This document shows, piece after piece, positions 8,746-17,400 of a DNA stretch of 64,000 bases. Each line of letters begins with the position of its first letter. Within the stretch, counting starts at the first letter, position 1. This DNA comes from Streptomyces sp. NRRL S-350. Lineage in GTDB: Bacteria; Actinomycetota; Actinomycetes; Streptomycetales; Streptomycetaceae. Both the position numbers and the translations under genes were made by a program. Location: NCBI RefSeq assembly GCF_000719705.1, contig NZ_JOHO01000025.1:28809-92808 (forward strand). Reading direction: 5' to 3'. A model generated the notes under the pieces. It did not search any database and was not told where the DNA came from. It saw only the letters and a list, made by a program, of their open reading frames with translations.

Positions 8746-11700
8746 GTGTCGGATTCGTTCGTTCATCTGCACAATCACACCGAGTACTCGATGCTTGACG
8801 GTGCGCAGCAGATGAAGCCGATGTTCGAGGAGGTGTCCCGCCAGGGGATGCCGGCCATCGCCATGAGTGACCACGGCAACATGTTCGGCGCATATGAATT
8901 CCAGTCAGTTGCCAAGGGATTCGAGGGCGTCAAGCCGATCATCGGCATCGAGGCGTATGTCGCGCCCTCCTCGCGGCGGATCCGCAAGCAGGAGTTCTGG
9001 GGGCCCGGGGGCCAACGGGCGATGGGCGACAACGGGGAGGGTTCGAAGGACGTCTCCGGCGGTGGTCGGTTCACGCACATGACGATGTGGGCGGAGAACG
9101 TCCAGGGTCTTCGGAACCTCTTCTACCTCTCCACCGAGGCGTCGTACACGGGCCAGTTCCCGGCCGGCAAGCCGCGCATGGACATGGAGCTGATCAGCGG
9201 ACACGCGCAGGGGATCATCGCCACCACCGGCTGTCCGTCGGGAGCGATCCAGACCCGTCTGCGCCTGGGGCAGTACGACGAGGCCCGCGCGACCGCCGGC
9301 GCGTACCAGGAGATCTTCGGCCGGGACAGCTACTTCCTCGAGTTGATGGACCACGGTCTCTCCATCGAGCGCGAAGTGCGGGACGGATTGCTGCGGCTCG
9401 CCAAGGAACTGCGGATCCCGCTGCTCGCGACCAACGACGCGCACTACGTTCGTCCGGACGACGCGGAGGCTCACGACAACCTGCTGTGCATCGGCGTCGG
9501 CAAGAACAAGGACGATCCCAACCGCTTCAAGTTCCAGGGCACCGGGTACTACCTGAAGACGGCGGCCGAGATGCGCGAGCTCTTCTCGGAATTGCCGGAG
9601 GCGTGCGACAACACCTTGTTGATCGCCGAGCGCATCGGTTCGTACGACGAAGTGTTCGACTACGTCGACGAGATGCCGCACTTCCCTGACGTTCCCGAGG
9701 GCATGACGCAGGAGGCCTTTCTGCGCCAGGAGGTCCTCAAGGGGCTCGCCCTGCGCTACGGCGACCCGATCCCCGATTTCGCCATGGAACGGTTCGAGAC
9801 CGAGATGACGGTCATCGGTCCGATGGGCTTCTCCTCGTACTTCCTCGTCGTCGCGGACATCTGCCGGCACGCACGCGACAACGGCATCCCGGTCGGGCCG
9901 GGCCGAGGCTCGGCGACCGGCTCCATCGTCGCCTACGCCACGCGGATCACCGAACTGTGCCCCTTGGAGCACGGGTTGCTGTTCGAGAGGTTCCTCAACC
10001 CGGAGCGCATCAACCCGCCGGACGTCGACCTCGACTTCGACGACCGCCAGCGTGACCAGATGGTCCGCTACGTCACCGAGAAGTACGGCGACCCGTACAC
10101 CGCCATGGTCAACACCTTCGGCAAGATCAAGGCGAAGAACGCGATCAAGGACTCCTCGCGCATCCTCGGCTACCCGTTCTCCCACGGTGAACGGATCGTG
10201 AAGGCGCTGCCGCCGGACCAAGGCGGAAAGACCATCCCGCTGTCGGGCATCTGGGACTCCGCCCACCCCCGGTACGGCGAAGCCGGAGAGATCCGGGACA
10301 TGTACCAGAACGACGCCGATGTGAAGAGGGTCATCGACACCGCCAAGGGTGTCGAAGGCCTGATGCGCGGCACCGGTGTCCACGCGGCCGCGGTCATCCT
10401 GTCCAAGACCCGTCTGACCGATCGCATTCCCCTGCACATGCGTGCCTCGGACGGGGTGAAGATCACCGGATTCGACTACCCCAGCTGCGAGTCCATGGGC
10501 CTGATCAAGATGGACTTCCTGGGACTTCGGAACCTGGGCGTCATCGATCAGGCGATCCAGAACATCCGGGAGAACCGCGGCATCAAACTGGCGACGGTGG
10601 ATCCGATGGACGGCGACCCGGAGACGGTCGTCATCCCCCTGGACGACGCCAAGACGTACCAGCTCCTGTCGGAAGGCAACACCTTCGGCGTGTTCCAGCT
10701 CGACGGCGGCGGCATGCGCGCCCTGCTGAAGCTGATGCAGCCCACCCGATTCGAAGACATCGCCGTAGCGCTCGCGCTCTACCGCCCGGGTCCGATGGCC
10801 GCCAACGCCCACACCAACTACGCGCTGCGGCAGAGTGGTAAGCAGGAACCCGCGCCGATCCACCCGGAACTGAAGGAAGCACTCGACCCGATCCTCGGAT
10901 CCACCCACCACCTGCTCGTCTACCAAGAGCAGATCATGGCCATCGCCCGACAGCTCGCCGGGTACACGCTGGGCGGCGCGGACATGCTGCGCCGGGCGAT
11001 GGGCAAGAAGAAGCCCGAGGTCCTGGCCGCCGAGTGGGACAAGTTCTCGAGCGGCATGCGGACGAACGGCTACTCGGAAGAGGCGATCAAAGCCGTCTGG
11101 GACGTCATGCTGCCGTTCTCCGGCTACGCGTTCAACAAGTCCCACACCGCCGGCTACGGCCTGGTCTCCGCCTGGACGGCATACCTCAAGGCCAACTACC
11201 CGGCCGAGTACATGGCGGCGCTGCTGACATCGGTCGGGGACGACAAGGACAAGGCCGCCGTCTACCTGGCCGATGCCCGCGCGAACGGAGTCCGGGTCCT
11301 CCAGCCCGACGTCAACGAGTCGACCGCCGAGTTCACCGCCGTCGGCGACGACGTGCGGTTCGGCATGCGGGCCGTGCGGAACGTGGGCGACGCGGTCATC
11401 GAGGCGATCGTCGCCGGGCGACGCTCCAAGGGCAAGTTCATCTCGTTCGCCGACATGCTGGACAAGTGCGAGCTGCCGGCCCTGAACAAGCGGGCCATCG
11501 AGTCGTTGATCAAGGCTGGTGCCTTCGACTCGCTCGGGCACACCCGGCGCGGTCTGGTCGAGATCCACGAGGCCGCGATCGAGTCGGTCGTGCCCGTCAA
11601 GAAGGCGTCCTCCTACGGGCAGGACGACCTGTTCGCCGGACTGGGGGGCAGCGAGGACGACGGCTCCGCGCCCGGGTTCGGCCTCGACTTCCCGGTGCAG

Positions 11701-12348
11701 GAACACGAATGGACCCGCTCCCAACTGCTCGCGATGGAACGGGAGATGCTGGGCCTCTACGTGTCGGCCCACCCCCTGGACGGCGCCGAGCACATCCTCT
11801 CCGGAGCCAGGGACACCACGGTCGCCGAACTCCTGGCATCAGGACGCACGAAGGGCGACGTCCAGCTGGCCGGCCTGATCACCGGCGTCCAGCGGAAGGT
11901 GACCAAGCAGGGGAACAACTGGGCCATCGTCAACTTCGCCGACCGTGACGGATCCATCGAGGTGCTGTTCTTCCCGGCGGTCTACCAACTCGTCTCCCAT
12001 GTGCTGACCGAGGACACCGTCATCTCGGTGAAGGGCAAGATCGAGGACCGTGACGGCACCCTGAACATCTTCGGCAGGGAGGTGTCGGTCCTGGACGTCT
12101 CCAGCGCCGAGCACGGTGGCAAGCCTCCCGTGCGCCTGGCCCTGCCCTTCCACCGGGTGTCCGAACAGGCCGTCGCGGATCTGAAGCGCATCCTGCACGC
12201 GCACCCCGGCGACAGTCCCGTGCACCTCAGCGTGCGCGGGCCGCAGAAGACGACCGTCTACGCCCTGGCAGCCCAGGTCGACGCCTCCTCGCTGGCATCC
12301 GACATCAAGGGCACCTTCGGCCCGGATGCCTGGAGCGGTGTGGCATGA
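8746..12348 (+). CDS. dnaE: DNA polymerase III alpha subunit, DnaE1-like
   Basis: The 1200-residue protein is a full-length C-family replicative polymerase subunit. The N-terminal PHP domain starts FVHLHNHTEYSMLDG, the nucleotide-binding GPGRGSATGS is near residue 385, the catalytic aspartates are in PPDVDLDFDD, and QDDLF is a likely beta-clamp motif. An OB-fold (VQLAGLITGVQRKV) lies near the C-terminus. The sequence looks like the DnaE1 type rather than the ImuC/DnaE2 type. GTG 8746 has GGAGGT 9 nt upstream. The stop overlaps the next gene (ATGA). Its setting between accessory gene sets and its coupling to a TTA-containing gene suggest a second copy; the sequence alone cannot prove that. Confidence 0.95.
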   Translation: MSDSFVHLHNHTEYSMLDGAQQMKPMFEEVSRQGMPAIAMSDHGNMFGAYEFQSVAKGFEGVKPIIGIEAYVAPSSRRIRKQEFWGPGGQRAMGDNGEGSKDVSGGGRFTHMTMWAENVQGLRNLFYLSTEASYTGQFPAGKPRMDMELISGHAQGIIATTGCPSGAIQTRLRLGQYDEARATAGAYQEIFGRDSYFLELMDHGLSIEREVRDGLLRLAKELRIPLLATNDAHYVRPDDAEAHDNLLCIGVGKNKDDPNRFKFQGTGYYLKTAAEMRELFSELPEACDNTLLIAERIGSYDEVFDYVDEMPHFPDVPEGMTQEAFLRQEVLKGLALRYGDPIPDFAMERFETEMTVIGPMGFSSYFLVVADICRHARDNGIPVGPGRGSATGSIVAYATRITELCPLEHGLLFERFLNPERINPPDVDLDFDDRQRDQMVRYVTEKYGDPYTAMVNTFGKIKAKNAIKDSSRILGYPFSHGERIVKALPPDQGGKTIPLSGIWDSAHPRYGEAGEIRDMYQNDADVKRVIDTAKGVEGLMRGTGVHAAAVILSKTRLTDRIPLHMRASDGVKITGFDYPSCESMGLIKMDFLGLRNLGVIDQAIQNIRENRGIKLATVDPMDGDPETVVIPLDDAKTYQLLSEGNTFGVFQLDGGGMRALLKLMQPTRFEDIAVALALYRPGPMAANAHTNYALRQSGKQEPAPIHPELKEALDPILGSTHHLLVYQEQIMAIARQLAGYTLGGADMLRRAMGKKKPEVLAAEWDKFSSGMRTNGYSEEAIKAVWDVMLPFSGYAFNKSHTAGYGLVSAWTAYLKANYPAEYMAALLTSVGDDKDKAAVYLADARANGVRVLQPDVNESTAEFTAVGDDVRFGMRAVRNVGDAVIEAIVAGRRSKGKFISFADMLDKCELPALNKRAIESLIKAGAFDSLGHTRRGLVEIHEAAIESVVPVKKASSYGQDDLFAGLGGSEDDGSAPGFGLDFPVQEHEWTRSQLLAMEREMLGLYVSAHPLDGAEHILSGARDTTVAELLASGRTKGDVQLAGLITGVQRKVTKQGNNWAIVNFADRDGSIEVLFFPAVYQLVSHVLTEDTVISVKGKIEDRDGTLNIFGREVSVLDVSSAEHGGKPPVRLALPFHRVSEQAVADLKRILHAHPGDSPVHLSVRGPQKTTVYALAAQVDASSLASDIKGTFGPDAWSGVA

Positions 12349-12728
12349 CGGAGGAGGACGCGACGGCTGCCGTCTCCGAACTCGTCGGTGAAGACGAGTT
12401 ACGCATCGCCCTCGCCGAGGTGCCGGACTGCCTGGCGTGTGGCGCTCCGGGGCTGCTGTCGGTCCGCTATCGGCACTCGTGGAAGAACCAGAGCGGCGAC
12501 GACGTGGCCGGAATCCGCGAGACCTTGCTCTGCCCCCTGTGTTCTGCCGGCAACGCGGCCGCGGCCGAGTTGATCGCGTTCTTCGCCGTGGAGGAGCAGG
12601 CGAGTAGCGGGAACGTCGAGGTCCTCGGCGAAATGGTCGCCGCGTGGGTCGCGTCGCTGCGTCGGACACCCGTCGACGAAGAGGTCCTTGCCGCGGAGTA
12701 CGACCGGTGGCTGCGAGGCGTCCTCTGA
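12345..12728 (+). CDS. DUF6300-like zinc-ribbon protein with TTA codon
   Basis: This 127-residue protein has two cysteine knuckles, CLACG (near residue 29) and CPLC (near residue 64), flanking a RHSWKNQSGDD stretch; this resembles the DUF6300 family of Streptomyces as I recall it. The four cysteines may bind zinc. The function is unknown. It overlaps the dnaE stop by ATGA, so translation depends on dnaE. Codon 19 (12399-12401) is TTA, the rare leucine codon read by the bldA tRNA in Streptomyces, so its production would be tied to development or late growth. Confidence 0.7.
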   Translation: MTEEDATAAVSELVGEDELRIALAEVPDCLACGAPGLLSVRYRHSWKNQSGDDVAGIRETLLCPLCSAGNAAAAELIAFFAVEEQASSGNVEVLGEMVAAWVASLRRTPVDEEVLAAEYDRWLRGVL

Positions 12729-12987
12729 TCGTCTCGGGACAGGACGGACGGGACGGACAGGGCGGCAGGCCGCCGGTCGAGGGGCGGCGGGAGACGGCGC
12801 CGAGGTGACGCCGGCCGGCCTTCCACCGAGGCGGCCACGGAACTGAAAGCGCGGGGAAGGGTGCGCTGAACCGGGCCTTCGGGCGGCGGGTCGAGGGGCT
12901 GCGAGCGAGTCGTTCCCGCGGATCCCCTCCCCGCCCCCGCCGTCCCGCGGGTCGCCCCCGGCGCTCCCCGTACTGCGCGGCGGCCGG

Positions 12988-13728
12988 TCAGGCCGGTTCC
13001 GTCGGCGCGGGGGGCTGGGCCGGACGCAGTTGTACGCAGCATTCGCCGGGACTGGGGGCCAGGACCGCTTCGACGCCGCCGACGTCGAGGCCGTCGAGGT
13101 AGCCGGCGAGGAAGGCGTGGTTCATGCCGCACACGAGGCCGGGCGCCTTGGCGGCCAGCGGGTGGAAGGGGCAGTTGCGCAGGCGCACCTCGGTGGGGGA
13201 CTCGCGGACCGGCTCGAAGCCGTAGGCCTCCAGCATCTGTCCGCAGAGGGTCAGTCCGCGTTCGGCGCCGAGGCGGCCAGGGCGGCTCAGTTCGCGCTCC
13301 GTCCGGCCGAGGCTCCGCCCGCGGCGGCCTGCCGCCTCGACCGCCGTTTCGACGGCGCGGCGGTCGCCGTCCTCGTCCAGCACGGCTTCCAGCAGGAGCC
13401 CGGCCAGGAGTTCGTGGCGGCGCTCGGGGATGGAGACGGTGATCTGGGTGTCGGTCGGTTCGTAGACCTTGGGCTGGCGGCCGACCTTGCGTACGGCGCC
13501 GGGCGCGCCGTAGCGGGCCCTCAGCAGGCCGGCGTCGACGAGCTTGTCGAGGTGGAAGGCGGCGAGCTTGCGGGAGATGCCGACGCTGGCGGCGGCTTCG
13601 TCCCTGGTCACGGGGCGGCCGGCGCGCCGGATGAACGCGAACATGCGGCGCCGGGACTCCTCGCCGAGCACGCTCACGGACTCGATCGCGCCGGTCGGGT
13701 CCGTCGTCGTCGCTTCGTCACTGGGCAC
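12988..13728 (-). CDS. ArsR/SufR-like HTH regulator with conserved cysteines
   Basis: The 246-residue protein has an N-terminal winged helix (residues 20-70; GISRKLAAFHLDKLVDAGLL) and a C-terminal ligand domain with Cys186, Cys200 and Cys230/231. The spacing C-x13-C-x29-CC is close to the cysteine pattern that binds the Fe-S cluster in SufR, so iron-sulfur, NO or redox sensing is plausible. The GTG at 13728 was chosen because the helix-turn-helix begins soon after; the ribosome site is weak. It is divergent from the DUF2231/folE operon and a small palindrome lies between them. No suf genes are nearby, so this would be a SufR-like protein with a different target. Confidence 0.75.
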   Translation of the reverse strand: MPSDEATTTDPTGAIESVSVLGEESRRRMFAFIRRAGRPVTRDEAAASVGISRKLAAFHLDKLVDAGLLRARYGAPGAVRKVGRQPKVYEPTDTQITVSIPERRHELLAGLLLEAVLDEDGDRRAVETAVEAAGRRGRSLGRTERELSRPGRLGAERGLTLCGQMLEAYGFEPVRESPTEVRLRNCPFHPLAAKAPGLVCGMNHAFLAGYLDGLDVGGVEAVLAPSPGECCVQLRPAQPPAPTEPA

Positions 13729-13814
13729 GGAACCACGATAACTCCCACGAGTGAAGCCCGCGGTCCCGGAGCGGAGTCCTGGCCTGCCTGGCTTGACGGG
13801 CGACCCGAATAACG

Positions 13815-13825
13815 ACAAGGATTGT
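13815..13825. promoter_or_regulatory. Small palindrome in divergent promoter
   Basis: ACAAGGATTGT is a perfect 4-bp-arm palindrome in the otherwise GC-rich 125-bp gap between the SufR-like regulator and the DUF2231 gene. It is a candidate operator for the regulator. The short arms make the call tentative. Confidence 0.3.
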
Positions 13826-13853
13826 TGGTGAAATTACGGGAAGGGGCGACGTC

Positions 13854-14405
13854 ATGGCCAGTGAGCAGCAGTTGCAGGCGAAGCGGCCGGTCAGCGCGGT
13901 GATGGCGGGCCCGTACGGGCACCCGTTCCACCCGATCCTGGTGACCGTGCCGATCGGTGCCTGGGTGGCGAGCCTGGTGTTCGACATCGCCTCGCTCGTG
14001 GTGGACGACCCGGGCTTCCTGGCCCGGGGCTCGATGTGGCTGATCGCGGTCGGTGTGCTGGGCGCGCTGGCGGCGGCCACGGTCGGCTTCCTCGACCTGC
14101 TGGCCATCCCGCCCGGCACCCGGGCGTTCCGCACCGGGCTGGTCCACATGACGCTCAACCTGCTGGTGACCGGCGCCTACACCGGAGCGTTCTTCTGGCG
14201 GCACGCCGCGGGCACCTCGGGCAGCGTCGGGGCGGGGATGCTCGCCCTGTCCGCCGTGAGCATCGCGCTGCTGGGCGTCTCCGGCTTCCTCGGCGGCAAG
14301 CTCGCCTACCGCTACGGCGTACGGGTCGCCGACGAGGCCACCCAGGCCGAGGGGTACGAGCCGCCCGCACCGCCGCGCCCAGGCGGCACCGGCCCCTCCC
14401 GCTGA
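13854..14405 (+). CDS. DUF2231 family membrane protein
   Basis: The 183-residue protein opens with the GHPFHPILVTVPIGAW motif typical of DUF2231 and has about four membrane segments (residues 28-50, 62-85, 97-117 and 128-150). The motif's paired histidines suggest metal or heme binding, but no function is established. ATG 13854 follows GGAAGGGG. It is the first gene of an operon with a small membrane protein and folE, and is divergent from the SufR-like regulator, which probably controls it. Confidence 0.85.
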   Translation: MASEQQLQAKRPVSAVMAGPYGHPFHPILVTVPIGAWVASLVFDIASLVVDDPGFLARGSMWLIAVGVLGALAAATVGFLDLLAIPPGTRAFRTGLVHMTLNLLVTGAYTGAFFWRHAAGTSGSVGAGMLALSAVSIALLGVSGFLGGKLAYRYGVRVADEATQAEGYEPPAPPRPGGTGPSR

Positions 14406-14432
14406 ACCGATCCCCACCATCCGGAGTAGCTC

Positions 14433-14873
14433 ATGGACATCGCAGCACTGATCACCTGGCTGGTCACCGCGCTCGGCGGCTTCTACATGCTGGGCGTGTG
14501 GATCCAGCGCGGCGGCGTGCGCCAGCAGCGGACCGGCACCAGCCGACTGCCCGCCCCGGTGCTCTTCGGGCACTTCGCCCTGGCCGCCGCAGGCCTGGTG
14601 GTGTGGATCGTCTACCTCGCCGCCGACCGGACGGCGCTCGCCTGGACGGCCTTCGGGCTGCTGGTCCCGGTCGCGCTGCTGGGCTTCGTCATGCTGCTGC
14701 GCTGGATCCCGGTCCACCGGGCCCGCACCGCCCCCGCCGCCGCCGGTGCCGCCGTTGCAGATGCCCCGGCTGAGCGCCACTTCCCGATCGCGGTCGTCCT
14801 CGGTCACGGCCTCTTCGCGGTCGTGACCGTCGTCCTGCTCCTGCTCACCGCCCTGGGCATCGGAGGCAGCTGA
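14433..14873 (+). CDS. Hypothetical four-helix membrane protein
   Basis: The 146-residue protein has four predicted membrane helices and a short cytoplasmic loop. I do not recognise the family. The ATG at 14433 has GGAG 8 nt upstream. It sits 27 bp after the DUF2231 gene and 1 bp before folE, so it belongs to the same operon. A redox or membrane-stress role with DUF2231 is possible but unsupported. Confidence 0.75.
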   Translation: MDIAALITWLVTALGGFYMLGVWIQRGGVRQQRTGTSRLPAPVLFGHFALAAAGLVVWIVYLAADRTALAWTAFGLLVPVALLGFVMLLRWIPVHRARTAPAAAGAAVADAPAERHFPIAVVLGHGLFAVVTVVLLLLTALGIGGS

Positions 14874-14874
14874 A

Positions 14875-15537
14875 ATGAGCCCGCACTCCGCCCTCGGTGT
14901 CGAGGCGATAGCGGCGACGGATGAGCGGGACCTGCCGGCCCGGCTCCCGGCCCAGGCCCTGCGGGTCGTCCAGGACGCCGACCAGGTCGATCTGGCGGCG
15001 GCCGAGCAGGCGGCCGCGCAGTTCCTGAACGCGCTGGGAGTCTCCACGTCCGCCGAGGGCCTGCGCGGCACGCCCGCCCGGATGGCCCGCGCGTACGCCG
15101 AGTTCTTCAGCCCCCGCCCGTTCGACCTGACCACCTTCCCCAACGACGAGGGGTACGACGAACTCGTCCTCGCCCGGTCCATTCCGCTGCGGTCGGTGTG
15201 CGAGCACCACCTGCTGCCGTTCGTCGGCACCGCCCACGTCGGCTACCTGCCCGGCAGCCGGATCCTCGGCCTGTCCAAACTCGCCCGCGTCGTCGAGTAC
15301 TTCGCCTGCCGCCCGCAGGTCCAGGAGCGGCTGACCAAGCAGGTCGCGGACTGGTTGCAGGAGCACCTCGACCCCAAGGGCGTCGGCATCGTCATCCAGG
15401 CCGAGCACACCTGCATGACCCTGCGCGGTGTCCAGGCCACCGGTGCCACCACCCTCACCTCCACCCTCCTCGGCACCCTGCGCGAGGACGCCCGCTCGCG
15501 AGCCGAGTTCCTCGCCCTGGCCGGGCTGCCGAGCTGA
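14875..15537 (+). CDS. folE: GTP cyclohydrolase I
   Basis: The 220-residue protein converts GTP to 7,8-dihydroneopterin triphosphate, the first step of folate and pterin synthesis. Zinc ligands are present in SVCEHHLLPF and in EHTCMTLRGV, and the LGLSKLARVVE substrate loop is intact. Length and motifs are normal for FolE, and GGAGG lies 8 nt before the ATG. It ends a three-gene operon with two membrane proteins rather than sitting with folP/folB/folK, so it may be a second copy used for a particular pterin need. A GC-rich hairpin follows at 15601-15628. Confidence 0.95.
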   Translation: MSPHSALGVEAIAATDERDLPARLPAQALRVVQDADQVDLAAAEQAAAQFLNALGVSTSAEGLRGTPARMARAYAEFFSPRPFDLTTFPNDEGYDELVLARSIPLRSVCEHHLLPFVGTAHVGYLPGSRILGLSKLARVVEYFACRPQVQERLTKQVADWLQEHLDPKGVGIVIQAEHTCMTLRGVQATGATTLTSTLLGTLREDARSRAEFLALAGLPS

Positions 15538-15600
15538 GCCCGGCCCCCTCGGCCTCGCGGGGAGGGCCGCCGCACCCGTGGGACCGAGGCGCCGCACGCC

Positions 15601-15628
15601 GCCCCGCCAGCCGACCGGCCGGCGGGGC
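15601..15628 (+). terminator. Rho-independent-like hairpin after folE
   Basis: GCCCCGCC (15601-15608) pairs with GGCGGGGC (15621-15628), and the inner GCCG/CGGC pair extends the stem past one mismatch. There is no U-tract, as is common in actinomycetes. It lies 64 bp after the folE stop. Confidence 0.6.
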
Positions 15629-15762
15629 GAGCTCGTTCGGGCACGCGGACCGAGGCCGCGGGAACCGCCCCGGGCGGGGGAGCGGTCAGCCGGCGTGCCG
15701 TCATCGGCCGGGCCCCGTACGAGTGTCGCGGACTCGGGGCGGCGGGATCGACGGCTACGTTC

Positions 15763-16923
15763 GTGTCCGTGATCGGCAATGACGTGGTCCTGGCGCTCGT
15801 GGTCGCCACCGCCCTGGGCTTCGACTTCACCAACGGGTTCCACGACACCGGCAACGCCATGGCGACCTCGATCGTCACGGGGGCCCTTCCGCCGCGTGTC
15901 GCGGTCGCCGTGTCGGCGGTGCTGAACCTGGTGGGCGCGTTCCTGTCGACCGCGGTCGCCGCGACCATCGCCGGCGGCCTGGTCGAAAGTCACGACGTGA
16001 CCCTGACGGTGGTCATGGCGGGCCTGACCGGCAGCATCCTGTGGAACCTCACCACCTGGTTCCTCGGGATCCCCTCCAGTTCCTCGCACGCCCTGATCGG
16101 CGGCGTGGTCGGTGCCACCATGGCGGCAGCGGGCACCTCCGCCGTCAAGTGGCAGGGCCTGGTCGCCAAGGTCATCGTGCCTGCCGCCCTGTCGCCGGTC
16201 ATCGCCGGGGCGGTCGCCGCGCTCGGCACCCACCTGGTCTACCGCCTCACCCGGGACGTGTCGGAGGGCCCGCGCCGGCGCGGCTTCAGGACGGGCCAGA
16301 TCGGCTCGGCCTGCATGGTCTCGCTCGCCCACGGCACGAACGACGCGCAGAAGACGATGGGTGTCATCACCCTGGCGCTGATCGCCAACGGCACGCTGCA
16401 CGCCGGCGCGAAGTCCCCGAGCTGGGTGATCACCTCCTGCGCGATGGCGATCGCCCTGGGCACCTACCTCGGCGGCTGGCGGGTCATCCGGGCGCTGGGC
16501 AAGGGCCTGGTGGAGATCGAGGCACCGCAGGGAATGGCCAGTGAATCGGCTTCGGCCGCGGTGATCCTCGCCTCCACCGACTTCGGCTACTCGCTGTCCA
16601 CCACCCACGTGGCGACCGGGTCGATCCTCGGCTCCGGGGTGGGCAAGAAGGGCGCGGTGGTGCGGTGGCGGATCGCCCGCCGGATGGTGGCGGCCTGGCT
16701 GATCACCCTCCCGGCCGCGGCCGGGGTCGGCGCGCTCGCCTACTGGGTCGCGAACGGGATCGGGGGCAGTGCCGGCGTGGTGGTGATCTTCATCGTGCTC
16801 GTCCTGGCCTCGGTCGCCTTCTACGCGGCCTCCCGCCACCCGGCCGTCACCCCGGAGAACGTCAACGCCGCGTGGACGGGTTCGGTCGTCCCGCGACCCC
16901 CCACGGACGAGGTGAGCCGGTGA
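15763..16923 (+). CDS. pit: PiT family inorganic phosphate transporter
   Basis: The protein (about 386 residues) has both PiT signatures, GFDFTNGFHDTGNAMATSI near the N-terminus and SLAHGTNDAQKTMG in the second repeat, with some ten hydrophobic helices. It imports phosphate or metal-phosphate using the ion gradient. Two candidate GTG starts (15763 and 15769) have no ribosome site; TACGTT lies about 7 nt upstream, so the message may be leaderless. The last codons overlap the following small membrane-protein gene (GTGA). Confidence 0.92.
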   Translation: MSVIGNDVVLALVVATALGFDFTNGFHDTGNAMATSIVTGALPPRVAVAVSAVLNLVGAFLSTAVAATIAGGLVESHDVTLTVVMAGLTGSILWNLTTWFLGIPSSSSHALIGGVVGATMAAAGTSAVKWQGLVAKVIVPAALSPVIAGAVAALGTHLVYRLTRDVSEGPRRRGFRTGQIGSACMVSLAHGTNDAQKTMGVITLALIANGTLHAGAKSPSWVITSCAMAIALGTYLGGWRVIRALGKGLVEIEAPQGMASESASAAVILASTDFGYSLSTTHVATGSILGSGVGKKGAVVRWRIARRMVAAWLITLPAAAGVGALAYWVANGIGGSAGVVVIFIVLVLASVAFYAASRHPAVTPENVNAAWTGSVVPRPPTDEVSR

Positions 16924-17225
16924 ACGCCTGGATCAATCTGAACGCCCTGTGGAAGATCGTCGTGGTGGGGCTGCTCGCCGGCGCCGGCCTGCCCGCGCTG
17001 TTCGCCGTCGGCGTGCGTGCCCTCAACCCGCCGACCCGGCCGGGCGGACCGGCCGGCGCCCGTCCCGCTGCCGGACGTCCCGCTGCCGGACGTCCCGCCG
17101 GCACAGGTCCCGCCGGGGAACGTCCCGCTGTCGGCCCGGGCGGTCGGGCCGTCGCCGCCGCGTGCTTCGCCGTGGTCCTCGCCGCGATCGGCTGGGGCAT
17201 CTTCGTCATCGTCCAGCACAGCTGA
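16920..17225 (+). CDS. Small membrane protein linked to Pit
   Basis: The 101-residue protein has a helix at each end (about residues 10-32 and 77-97) separated by a Pro/Ala/Gly-rich linker with the tandem unit RPAAG. The linker DNA holds 15-bp repeats around 17060-17105. The GTG start overlaps the pit stop and has GAGGTGA upstream, so it is translationally coupled to the transporter. Similar small proteins commonly follow pit in actinomycetes; the function is unknown, possibly an accessory subunit. Confidence 0.75.
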   Translation: MNAWINLNALWKIVVVGLLAGAGLPALFAVGVRALNPPTRPGGPAGARPAAGRPAAGRPAGTGPAGERPAVGPGGRAVAAACFAVVLAAIGWGIFVIVQHS

Positions 17226-17400
17226 CCGCGTCGCCGACACCTGCCGGGACGGTGCCCGGGCGGGCGCGTCCGGCGGCCCGGGAGCGGGGGCGGCGGTCGA
17301 CCGTCGCAAGGCTGTGACAGTCGGTCCCGCAGCCCTTACCAGTTCCTCATGACGTGCACGTATGGTCCGATGCATGGCAGAGACTCGGGTGGAGACGGGG

